Below, in pieces: positions 1 through 5,102 of a stretch of 5,288 nucleotides of DNA (position 1 is its first letter; each line of letters opens with the position of its first letter). The translations under genes were made by a program, and so were the position numbers. This DNA comes from an uncultured Bacteroidia bacterium. Its GTDB lineage: Bacteria > Bacteroidota > Bacteroidia > Bacteroidales > UBA932. Below the pieces are notes generated by a model. That model was given only the letters and a program-made list of their open reading frames with translations, was not told the DNA's origin and made no database searches. The stretch lies in the NCBI GenBank assembly GCA_902767465.1, contig CACXHM010000172.1:1-5288 (forward strand). The letters are read 5' to 3'.

Positions 1-117
1 GGCGACAAACTCGCCCAGGGACGCGAGGCAGTCAAGCAGCTGCTGCGCGATAACACTGAACTTGCCGATGAGATTGAAGCCCGCATCCGCGAGGCTCTTA
101 AAGCTGTGAAAGACTGA
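1..117 (+). CDS. recA: RecA recombinase, C-terminal end (5' truncated by window)
   Basis: Frame 1 reads 38 codons and then TGA at 115-117. The peptide begins GDKLAQGREAVKQLLRDN and ends with a charged helix of the type EIEARIREALKAVKD. This matches the end of the RecA C-terminal domain, where a KLGQGRD-like segment is followed by a 'NPELAEEIEAKIRE' helix. RecA is the ATP-dependent strand-exchange protein of homologous recombination and SOS induction. The ATPase core lies outside the window, so the call rests on the tail alone. The stop codon overlaps the trpS start by one base (TGATG), which suggests an operon with translational coupling. The main doubt is that only 38 residues are visible. 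Confidence 0.82.
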   Translation, partial: GDKLAQGREAVKQLLRDNTELADEIEARIREALKAVKD

Positions 118-1316
118 TGAGCAAAGAGAAAATCATCCTTACCGGAGACCGCCCCACGGGGCGGCTCCATATCGGACATTACGTAGGATCGCTCCGCCGC
201 CGTGTGGAATTGCAGGACAGCGGGGAATTCGACAAAATATTCATAATGATCGCCGATGCCCAGGCGCTTACCGACAATGCCGACAATCCCGAAAAGGTGC
301 GTCAGAATATCATAGAAGTGGCACTGGACTATCTGTCCGTAGGGCTCGATCCGGCAAAATCCAATCTGTTCATACAGAGCCAGATAAGTGAACTCACCGA
401 ACTCACCTTCTTCTATAACAACCTGGTGACGGTACAGAGGCTTCAGCGCAATCCTACCGTGAAGGCGGAAATGGCGCTTCGCGGGTTCAGCGGAGCTGGA
501 GTCGGAACAGATGCCGATGCAGCGGGGGCCGGCACATCTGGATCCGCCGCGTCTGCAGACAACAAAGCTGGTATTCCGGTCGGATTTTTCTGCTACCCCA
601 TCAGCCAGGCAGCGGACATCACCGCGTTTAATGCCACAGTGGTGCCGGTGGGAGAAGACCAGGAGCCTATGATCGAGCAGACCCGCGAAATCGTGCGCAA
701 GTTCAATTCCACCTATGCCCCCGTGCTTGTGGAACCGGAGATACTGCTGCCGGACAATGCTTCGTGCATGCGTCTTCCCGGCACCGACGGCAAGGCAAAG
801 ATGAGCAAGAGCCTCGGCAACTGCATTTATCTTAGCGATGATTCCGACACAGTGCGCGAAAAAATCCGCGGCATGTTCACCGATCCAGGCCACCTTCAGG
901 TGAGCGATCCCGGCAAGGTGGAAGGCAACACCGTTTTCACTTATCTGGATGCCTTCTGCAAGCCCGAGCATTTCGAGAAATTTGCTTCATGCTTCGTGGG
1001 CAAAAAAGTTTCGTTCTCATTCGCTTCGCTCGACGAGATGAAGGCACAGTACCGTGCCGGAGGCCTGGGCGACGTGATGTGCAAAAACTTTCTCTTTGCC
1101 GTTCTGGAAGACACCCTCGCTCCCATACGCGAACGCCGTGCAAAATTCGAAAAAGATATCCCTTATGTGTACGAAGTGCTCCGCAAAGGCACCGAGGCAG
1201 CGCGCGCCGTTGCTTCTGAGACCCTTGCTGCCGTAAAGCGTGCAATGAAGATCAATTATTTCGACCCTGGCGTGCTCGACGAACTTATTGCCGAACAAAG
1301 CGAAAAGTATCGGTAG
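117..1316 (+). CDS. trpS: Tryptophanyl-tRNA synthetase (class Ic aminoacyl-tRNA synthetase) with a low-complexity insert
   Basis: Cytoplasmic enzyme that charges tRNA-Trp with tryptophan using ATP. The class I Rossmann fold is shown by the HIGH motif at residues 18-21 (in GRLHIGHYVG) and the KMSKS loop at 228-232 (in GTDGKAKMSKSLGN). The tryptophan/adenylate-site signature GEDQ lies at 179-182. Other family blocks are QSQISELTEL (88-97), RLQRNPTVKAE (108-118) and PISQAADITAF (161-171). The protein is 399 residues, longer than the roughly 330-390 usual for bacterial TrpS. Part of the excess is a Gly/Ala/Ser/Asp-rich stretch at about 125-151, between two blocks that are normally nearly adjacent. 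All catalytic motifs are intact, so the enzyme should be active. The ATG at 117 is chosen because it fits the family N-terminus (KIILTGDRPTG) and overlaps the recA stop (TGATG). Confidence 0.97.
   Translation: MSKEKIILTGDRPTGRLHIGHYVGSLRRRVELQDSGEFDKIFIMIADAQALTDNADNPEKVRQNIIEVALDYLSVGLDPAKSNLFIQSQISELTELTFFYNNLVTVQRLQRNPTVKAEMALRGFSGAGVGTDADAAGAGTSGSAASADNKAGIPVGFFCYPISQAADITAFNATVVPVGEDQEPMIEQTREIVRKFNSTYAPVLVEPEILLPDNASCMRLPGTDGKAKMSKSLGNCIYLSDDSDTVREKIRGMFTDPGHLQVSDPGKVEGNTVFTYLDAFCKPEHFEKFASCFVGKKVSFSFASLDEMKAQYRAGGLGDVMCKNFLFAVLEDTLAPIRERRAKFEKDIPYVYEVLRKGTEAARAVASETLAAVKRAMKINYFDPGVLDELIAEQSEKYR
489..569 (+). other. In-frame low-complexity insert within trpS (about 27 codons)
   Basis: Residues about 125-151 of TrpS consist almost only of Gly, Ala, Ser, Thr, Asp and Val, with one Asn and one Lys near the end. 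The stretch lies between NPTVKAEMALRGF and IPVGFFCYPISQAAD. In family members I can recall from related Bacteroidales, these blocks are joined by a few residues (of the type 'RNFEASIPVGF'). The insert therefore looks like a flexible surface loop added by in-frame DNA expansion. Exact borders are approximate. The DNA is GC-rich with a G-run at about 522-526. Confidence 0.6.
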
Positions 1317-1500
1317 CGGGCGTTCGTGCGCGGCCAGCGTAGAGCTGCAGGTGGAGAAGCGTGCGAGTGCGGGGGCGAAATGCAGTTCTGTGGTAGACCG
1401 GCCGACGTGCGGGTGCAGAGGCGGCCTCCTTGTGGCAGTGAAGCACGGAACGGGTGCAGAGGCGGATTTGGCCATGGTCATGGAGACAACTTGGTGAAAA
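1317..1500. other. G-rich, strand-skewed intergenic segment downstream of trpS; left flanking module of the transposase
   Basis: No credible gene is present. By hand count, bases 1321-1400 contain 35 G and 17 C out of 80, a strong G excess on the + strand. The segment shares ordered landmarks with the sequence right of the transposase (2503-2607). These are a 23-base block at 1356-1378 matching 2503-2525 at 17 of 23 positions, GCAGAGGCGG (1456-1465) against GCAGAGGGCGG (2538-2548), and TGGAGACAAC (1481-1490) against TGGGAACAAC (2576-2585). It therefore appears to be a degenerate repeat rather than random spacer. Confidence 0.55.
1410..1465. repeat. 15-bp direct repeat CGGGTGCAGAGGCGG, two copies
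   Basis: The 15 bases CGGGTGCAGAGGCGG occur at 1410-1424 and again at 1451-1465, a period of 41 bases. The intervening bases are not obviously repeated. A related GCAGAGGGCGG occurs right of the transposase gene at 2538-2548, so the motif seems to belong to the repeat family that flanks that gene. Confidence 0.75.
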
Positions 1501-1513
1501 TCAATAAATTATC

Positions 1514-1549
1514 CAATTCTTCTCCCTCGAAATAACGGGAGAAGAATTG
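1514..1549 (+). repeat. Perfect 13-bp inverted repeat (left REP-like hairpin)
   Basis: CAATTCTTCTCCC (1514-1526) is the exact reverse complement of GGGAGAAGAATTG (1537-1549), with a 10-base loop. It is not followed by a T-run on either strand, so it is a poor intrinsic terminator, although it lies between trpS and the next gene. Its first 12 bases recur at 2609-2620 on the other side of the transposase gene, where they also head a hairpin. Confidence 0.85.
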
Positions 1550-1559
1550 ATTAAATAGC

Positions 1560-1585
1560 TGGTGGACAATTAGTTAGCTCCACCA
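1560..1585 (+). promoter_or_regulatory. Hairpin immediately upstream of the transposase start
   Basis: TGGTGGA (1560-1566) pairs with TCCACCA (1579-1585) around a 12-base loop. The stem ends 8 bases before the ATG at 1594. In an mRNA it would fold over the ribosome-entry region, so it could limit translation. It could also be a recognition hairpin for the encoded Y1 protein. The inverted repeat is directly visible and its role is inferred. Confidence 0.5.
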
Positions 1586-1593
1586 TAAAAACT

Positions 1594-2478
1594 ATGAAAC
1601 TACTTCACATCTATCAAAACACCCTTGACGGGATGTTGCTATTTTATACTGCAACGGATTTTCTGGTCTACTTTTCGATCATCTGTACAGCGTCGCGAAA
1701 ACACGATGTCAAGTTGATTGGCATCTGCCCGATGTACGACCACCTTCACAATCTGGCGCAGGCAGACTCCCGCAATCGGGTATCTGCTTTTGTCAGGGAC
1801 TACACAAGGGATTATTCCATTGCCCTGAACACAAGTTTTGGAAATCGCGGACAGATTTTCAACCATACTTTTGGTTGTGCGGTCAAAACAGGCGACAAGG
1901 CAATAAGGACAGCGTGTTCTTACTTATACAACAATCCCTGTGAAAAAGGACTGTGTATCAGAGCCGAATATTACCGCTGGTCTTTTTTGGCCTACGCGGA
2001 ATCTGCAAATCCGTTTTCCGAAAGGATCAGACTGAATATTGCGTCAATGCCGCTTCGGGGTGCATTAAAAGAAATCGATGCTTTCAGAAAACAGGGCAAA
2101 GGCCTCAATCACGCTTTGCTTAACCGGTTGTTTTCTAAGTTATCCAGAGTTGAAAAGAATCAACTGACGGACTACATAATTACACAATACAACTGCATAG
2201 ACTACAAAGCACTGATTTCGTTATACGGGAGTTATGACAAAATGTGTCTTGCATTCGCATCGAACCAAGGCAGCGAATATGAAATAAACGAAGTATTTGA
2301 ACCGGGCGGACACAAGATTTACCCGGCTATCTCTGCAGCACTCATCAATGACTTCGGTTTTGGCAGCGTTAAAGACGCACTTCGCCAGTCTGATGACAAA
2401 AAAAGGGATCTGGTCCGCCAACTAAAATTTATGACAGGCGCACAAGAATGGCAATTGCGAAAATATTTTCGACTATGA
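1594..2478 (+). CDS. RAYT-like HUH/Y1 single-strand transposase (IS200-like superfamily)
   Basis: A 294-residue protein of the Y1_Tnp superfamily. These enzymes nick single-stranded DNA through a tyrosine, with a histidine pair holding the metal ion. The HUH pair is H50-L51-H52 in GICPMYDHLHNL. The likely nucleophile is Y110 in SYLYNNPCEKGLC, which matches the family block 'YIxxNPVxxGL'. Between them lie FVRDYTRDY (67-75) and RGQIFNHTFG (85-94), corresponding to the usual 'RxGxLFxxxF' strand. The catalytic domain occupies roughly residues 1-135. About 160 further residues follow, ending in a basic segment (KRDLVRQLKF...QLRKYF) that may be a DNA-binding helix-turn-helix. The gene looks intact. 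Single-copy hairpins on both sides favour a REP-associated transposase over a plain IS200 (which is about 150 residues). The ATG follows ATAAAAACT, as in the gene at 4142. The specific subfamily is inferred. Confidence 0.85.
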   Translation: MKLLHIYQNTLDGMLLFYTATDFLVYFSIICTASRKHDVKLIGICPMYDHLHNLAQADSRNRVSAFVRDYTRDYSIALNTSFGNRGQIFNHTFGCAVKTGDKAIRTACSYLYNNPCEKGLCIRAEYYRWSFLAYAESANPFSERIRLNIASMPLRGALKEIDAFRKQGKGLNHALLNRLFSKLSRVEKNQLTDYIITQYNCIDYKALISLYGSYDKMCLAFASNQGSEYEINEVFEPGGHKIYPAISAALINDFGFGSVKDALRQSDDKKRDLVRQLKFMTGAQEWQLRKYFRL

Positions 2479-2500
2479 TTGGTATCTCGGATCCGAATGC

Positions 2501-2580
2501 ATGAAGCAGCGGAGTGGCGGGGCGACCAAGGCGAGGCGCAGAGGGCGGTTGGAAAGGGGCAGCGACATGGCCGCGTGGGA
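2501..2580. other. G-rich segment right of the transposase; right flanking module
   Basis: By hand count these 80 bases contain 40 G, 16 C, 18 A and 6 T, a very strong G excess on the + strand. Blocks at 2503-2525, 2538-2548 and 2576-2585 match the left flank in the same order and orientation. No gene is seen here. An open frame that starts at 2501 runs antisense through tdk and is not credible. Confidence 0.55.
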
Positions 2581-2607
2581 ACAACCGCTTAATTCTCAAA
2601 TGGTTAC

Positions 2608-2645
2608 ACAATTCTTCTCCACTGTTTTCGGCATAGGAGAATTGT
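2608..2645 (+). repeat. Imperfect hairpin sharing a 12-mer with the left hairpin (right REP-like hairpin)
   Basis: ACAATTCTTCTCC (2608-2620) pairs with GGAGAATTGT (2636-2645), giving about 10 base pairs with a 3-base bulge and a 15-base loop. The left arm is identical over 12 bases to 1514-1525. The right arm equals that of the left hairpin with three bases missing (GGAG[AAG]AATTG), so the two are probably homologous. It lies about 50 bases past the tdk stop on the minus strand, but no T-run follows that would make it a clear tdk terminator. Confidence 0.7.
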
Positions 2646-2695
2646 ACAACATATTGAGCAATAAGCACTTAGTCCACACGGACAGCCTCCGCGTC

Positions 2696-3268
2696 TTATT
2701 CTTCGGCAAGAGCCTTGTTGAAGCATTCACGGCAAAGGGGCTCGTAAATGTCTTTTTCGCCGAGGACCACCAGTTTGCGGCTTTTGCTGAGGCGATGCGA
2801 GTGATTTGCAAGACCCCCGCATTTGACGCAGATGGCATGCACTTTCTGCACGTCTTCGGCTATAGCCATAAGGGCCGGAATCGGACCGAAGGGTTTTCCG
2901 AGATAGTCAGTGTCGAGGCCGGCCGCGATGACGCGGACGCCGCGGTTTGCCAGCGCCTGGCAGACCGCAGCCAGGTTTTCTCCGAAAAACTGGGCCTCGT
3001 CAATACCAACGACCTGCACTTCGGGACCGACTTTAAGCATCTCGGCGGCATCCTTGATGGGCTTGCTGGTAATACTGTGCGAATCATGCGAAACAACCTC
3101 CACATCTGAATAACGATTATCCACTGAAGGTTTGAAAATTGCTATTACCTGATTTGCAAACTGTGCCCTGCGGAGCCTGCGGATCAACTCTTCCGTCTTT
3201 CCCGAGAACATGGAGCCGCATACAACTTCGATACAGCCCCTCTTTTTGGTATTGTTTTCTGCGTACAT
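2696..3268 (-). CDS. tdk: Thymidine kinase (type II, zinc-containing)
   Basis: Cytosolic salvage enzyme that phosphorylates thymidine to dTMP with ATP. From the ATG at 3268 it is 190 residues, the normal size. The P-loop GSMFSGKT is at 18-25. DEAQFF at 90-95 carries the metal/catalytic-base acidic pair (D90, E91). Four zinc ligands are visible as CVKC (C147, C150) and CREC (C179, C182), and the lasso-type thymidine-site segment around GEKDIYEPLC is at 170-179. The frame is open further upstream to an ATG at 3352, adding 28 residues (MHETMMQIRVLYDQAPCLKN...) that do not resemble the family. I prefer 3268 because the family N-terminus is a short polar stretch before 'RGCIEVVCGSMFSGKTEE'. The gene is convergent with the transposase and divergent from rsmI. 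Confidence 0.96.
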   Translation of the reverse strand: MYAENNTKKRGCIEVVCGSMFSGKTEELIRRLRRAQFANQVIAIFKPSVDNRYSDVEVVSHDSHSITSKPIKDAAEMLKVGPEVQVVGIDEAQFFGENLAAVCQALANRGVRVIAAGLDTDYLGKPFGPIPALMAIAEDVQKVHAICVKCGGLANHSHRLSKSRKLVVLGEKDIYEPLCRECFNKALAEE

Positions 3269-3297
3269 TTTGGTTAAATTTGTCGTCAGCCGATTCT

Positions 3298-3314
3298 TCA
3301 GGCACGGAGCCTGA
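3298..3314 (-). promoter_or_regulatory. Small hairpin in the putative tdk leader
   Basis: TCAGGC (3298-3303) and GCCTGA (3309-3314) form a perfect 6-bp stem with a 5-base loop, 30 bases upstream of the preferred tdk start. No T-run follows on the minus strand, so it is not a terminator. If tdk is transcribed from the box at 3368-3375, this lies in its 5' leader. Function is unknown. Confidence 0.3.
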
Positions 3315-3367
3315 TCATATAAAACCCGGATTTGCATCATTGTTTCATGCACCGAGATTTATGAGAG

Positions 3368-3375
3368 CAAATGTA
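3368..3375 (-). promoter_or_regulatory. Candidate Bacteroidetes -7 promoter box for tdk (TACATTTG)
   Basis: On the minus strand the bases read TACATTTG, matching the Bacteroidetes primary-sigma -7 consensus TAnnTTTG. No convincing -33 (TTTG-like) element was found at the right spacing. A transcript from here would start near 3362-3365 and give tdk a leader of about 95 bases if translation begins at 3268. The call rests on the motif and the position in a divergent gap. Confidence 0.4.
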
Positions 3376-3376
3376 A

Positions 3377-3384
3377 TAATTTTG
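3377..3384 (+). promoter_or_regulatory. Candidate Bacteroidetes -7 promoter box for rsmI (TAATTTTG)
   Basis: TAATTTTG on the + strand matches TAnnTTTG and lies one base from the oppositely oriented tdk box. Its last base is only 8 bases before the rsmI ATG at 3393. Transcription usually begins a few bases after this box, so the mRNA would be leaderless or nearly so. No clear -33 element was found, which lowers confidence. Confidence 0.4.
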
Positions 3385-3392
3385 TGCCGATA

Positions 3393-4103
3393 ATGAAAGG
3401 GAAACTTTACATAGTGCCCACCCCCGTGGGGAACCTCGACGACATGACCTTCCGGGCCGTGGAAGTTCTGAAGGAAGCCGACCTGATTCTTGCAGAAGAC
3501 ACCCGAACCAGCGCGGTGCTGCTGGACCGTTACGACATCCGGAAGCCCCTTCAGCCGCACCACAAATTCAACGAACATCAGAGCGTTGAACGAATAAAAG
3601 AGATCATCCTCTCCGGGCGGAACGTGGCTTTGGTGAGCGATGCCGGCACACCCGGTATCTCCGATCCAGGGTTTCTTCTGGTGCGCACTTGTGCCGCAGA
3701 AGGCATCGAAGTGCAGACTCTTCCCGGAGCAACAGCATGCATCCCCGCCCTCGTATCGTCCGGACTGCCCTGCGACCGCTTTTGCTTTGAAGGTTTCCTT
3801 CCACAGAAGAAAGGGCGGCAGACGCTCCTGCAAGCCTTGGCAGCCGAACACAGGACAATGGTTTTCTATGAGTCTCCGCTTCGCCTGGTAAAAACCCTGG
3901 AGCAATTTGTGGAAGTTTTCGGTGAGAACCGCCAGGCAAGCGTCGCCAGGGAGATCTCAAAGATGCATGAAGAGCACGTGAGGGGCAGTCTTGCCGAAGT
4001 GCTGGAACATTTTCGGGCATCGGCACCAAAGGGAGAAATCGTAATCGTAGTGGCGGGCGCCCCCGAAGTAAAGGAAGAGCACCGCAACAAATATAAGGGC
4101 TAA
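3393..4103 (+). CDS. rsmI: 16S rRNA (cytidine(1402)-2'-O)-methyltransferase RsmI
   Basis: A SAM-dependent, tetrapyrrole-methylase-fold enzyme that 2'-O-methylates C1402 of 16S rRNA in the ribosomal P-site region. From the ATG at 3393 it has 236 residues, shorter than the E. coli form (286) and typical of Bacteroidetes. Visible family blocks are LYIVPTPVGNLDDMTFRA (5-22), AEDTRTS (34-40), the SAM-site loop SDAGTPGISDPG (82-93), PGATACIPALVSSGLP (111-126), FEGFLPQKKGRQ (132-143), FYESPLRLVKTL (158-169) and AREISKMHEE (185-194). A GTG at 3384 would add three residues (MPI), but the ATG gives the family start MKGKLYIVPTPVGNL. The next gene begins 38 bases downstream on the same strand, so co-transcription is likely. 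Confidence 0.97.
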   Translation: MKGKLYIVPTPVGNLDDMTFRAVEVLKEADLILAEDTRTSAVLLDRYDIRKPLQPHHKFNEHQSVERIKEIILSGRNVALVSDAGTPGISDPGFLLVRTCAAEGIEVQTLPGATACIPALVSSGLPCDRFCFEGFLPQKKGRQTLLQALAAEHRTMVFYESPLRLVKTLEQFVEVFGENRQASVAREISKMHEEHVRGSLAEVLEHFRASAPKGEIVIVVAGAPEVKEEHRNKYKG

Positions 4104-4108
4104 ACGAA

Positions 4109-4125
4109 CCGGCGTACTGCGTCGG
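4109..4125 (+). other. Small hairpin between rsmI and the HhH gene
   Basis: CCGGCG (4109-4114) can pair with CGTCGG (4120-4125) as RNA, including one G-U pair, around a 5-base loop. An A-rich stretch follows instead of a T-run, so this is not an intrinsic terminator. It may be an mRNA-processing or stability feature, or chance. Confidence 0.25.
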
Positions 4126-4141
4126 CAAAAACAATAAAACT

Positions 4142-5083
4142 ATGAAAACTTCGTTCAAGACGGGGGCTGTGGCCCTCGCATTTCTCATCCTTGGCTTCGA
4201 ACTTGCCCTGTTTGTCCATAGGGCTGCCGTGGCGCAGATAGTTGCGCATCGCGACCATCCGGATACAGTGTTTGTCGAAAGCCTGTCGCCGGAACAAGTT
4301 CTATCAGCATCTGGCCCGCTATCTGCAGGACACTTCGACAGCTCCGGTCCAAACCCGGGCAGCGGGAAGAACAAGGCCAGTGAAGAAAGGCCCGACATCA
4401 GCCGCTACCGGAGCAGGACTTCCGCGGGGAACCGGCTTTCGAATCACAGCCCACGTGCCAGGGCTTTGTATGAATCATCGCCGCATCGTCGTATGGAAAG
4501 TTTCCGCTTCGATCCTAACACCGTGAGTCCCGAAGATCTGGTGCGTCTCGGGTTTACAGAAAAGCAGGCGGCTTCCATCCTGAATTATAGGGAAAAAGGA
4601 GGGCGGTTTCGGAGAAAAGCTGATTTCGCCAGGAGTTTTGTTGTCTCCGATTCTGTCTTCAAACGCCTTGAACCATTTATAGATATCCCAAAAATCGACA
4701 TCAACAAAGCAGATTCTGCAGCATTCGATACACTCCCGGGCATCGGAGGATGGTTTGCACACCGTATGGTAGAATATAGAGAGCAACTGAGGGGATACAG
4801 TTGTCCTGAACAGCTGATGGAAATCTGGCATTTCGACCAGCAGAAGTATGATGGCCTCAAAGACCTCATTTGCTGTTCCCCCGCCGAGCCGTATCCATTC
4901 TGGAGCGGGACGCTGGAGGATATTCGCAACCACCCCCACATCAGGAGTTGGCAGACAGCCCGCGACATTGTCTTCTACCGCGACCACAATCCGCCCGAAG
5001 CCCTCACCCCCAACGGACTGTTGAACTCCGGCATCATTTCGCAAGAACAAGCTGAGAGGCTCTCCCGTTGCCGGTTGAAATAG
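4142..5083 (+). CDS. Membrane-anchored helix-hairpin-helix (ComEA-like) protein
   Basis: A 313-residue protein. A basic N-terminus (K2, K6) precedes one hydrophobic segment at about 8-25 (GAVALAFLILGFELALFV) and then H26-R27. This suggests an N-in membrane anchor or an uncleaved signal. Residues about 40-118 are polar, rich in Ser, Pro, Arg and Gly, and probably disordered. Three HhH-like units follow. The first (about 121-180) contains DPNTVSPEDLVRLGF and ILNYREKGGRFRRKADF. The second (about 186-243) contains DINKADSAAFDTLPGIGGWFAHRMVEYRE. The third (about 256-309) contains IRSWQTARDIVFYRDHNPP. The D(I/P)N-A-...-LPGIG-A-I--YRE pattern is that of ComEA-type DNA-binding proteins. Bacteroidetes carry related proteins of unproven role. 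Binding of DNA outside the cytoplasmic membrane, as in competence, is possible but inferred. Start: ATG after AATAAAACT. Confidence 0.85.
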   Translation: MKTSFKTGAVALAFLILGFELALFVHRAAVAQIVAHRDHPDTVFVESLSPEQVLSASGPLSAGHFDSSGPNPGSGKNKASEERPDISRYRSRTSAGNRLSNHSPRARALYESSPHRRMESFRFDPNTVSPEDLVRLGFTEKQAASILNYREKGGRFRRKADFARSFVVSDSVFKRLEPFIDIPKIDINKADSAAFDTLPGIGGWFAHRMVEYREQLRGYSCPEQLMEIWHFDQQKYDGLKDLICCSPAEPYPFWSGTLEDIRNHPHIRSWQTARDIVFYRDHNPPEALTPNGLLNSGIISQEQAERLSRCRLK

Positions 5084-5100
5084 ACATTCTCCCACAACCG
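5072..5100 (+). terminator. Weak hairpin spanning the HhH stop codon
   Basis: CGGTTG (5072-5077) is complementary to CAACCG (5095-5100), with a 17-base loop that contains the TAG stop at 5081-5083. It is followed by TTGACCTT and not by a real T-run. It could help end the rsmI-HhH transcript, but the long loop makes this doubtful. Confidence 0.2.
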
Positions 5101-5102
5101 TT

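Larger units (their letters stand above)
1480..2645 (+). mobile_element. Candidate RAYT/REP-like unit: Y1 transposase gene between two related hairpin modules
   Basis: A HUH/Y1 transposase gene (1594-2478) is flanked in direct orientation by related hairpins. The left one (1514-1549) and the right one (2609-2644) both begin with CAATTCTTCTCC. In both flanks this 12-mer lies exactly 23 bases after an ACAAC. The right arm GGAGAATTG equals the left element's GGAGAAGAATTG minus three bases. Upstream G-rich sequence also matches between the flanks, so the modules may extend back to about 1356 and 2503. In known REP/RAYT systems the gene is bordered by hairpin repeats that it recognises, and this arrangement fits by analogy. 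The outer ends are uncertain and no target-site duplication was identified. Confidence 0.45.

Noticed and set aside
1017..1497. Open frames over the trpS end and G-rich spacer on both strands (for example - 1017-1481, + 1288-1497)
   Set aside because: They overlap trpS or lie in skewed repeat DNA and show no domain-like sequence or plausible start region.
1514..1549. Intrinsic terminator for trpS
   Set aside because: The stem is long, but half of it is A/T and no T-run follows on either strand. The shared 12-mer on the other side of the transposase points to a repeat element instead. A secondary terminator role is not excluded.
2672..2683. GTCC-ACAC-GGAC mini-hairpin as tdk terminator
   Set aside because: A 4-bp stem with no T-tract is too weak to support.
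2501..3109. Open frame on + strand, 202 codons, running through tdk
   Set aside because: It is antisense to a clear thymidine kinase with intact P-loop and zinc cysteines, and its protein resembles no family I know.
3384..3395. GTG at 3384 as the rsmI start
   Set aside because: It overlaps the candidate promoter box and adds three residues absent from the family. The ATG at 3393 gives the standard N-terminus.
3604..4398. Open frame on - strand, 264 codons
   Set aside because: It is antisense to rsmI and to the start of the HhH gene, both with strong family motifs. The composition (Arg, Pro, Ser, Leu, Cys) is that of a shadow frame.
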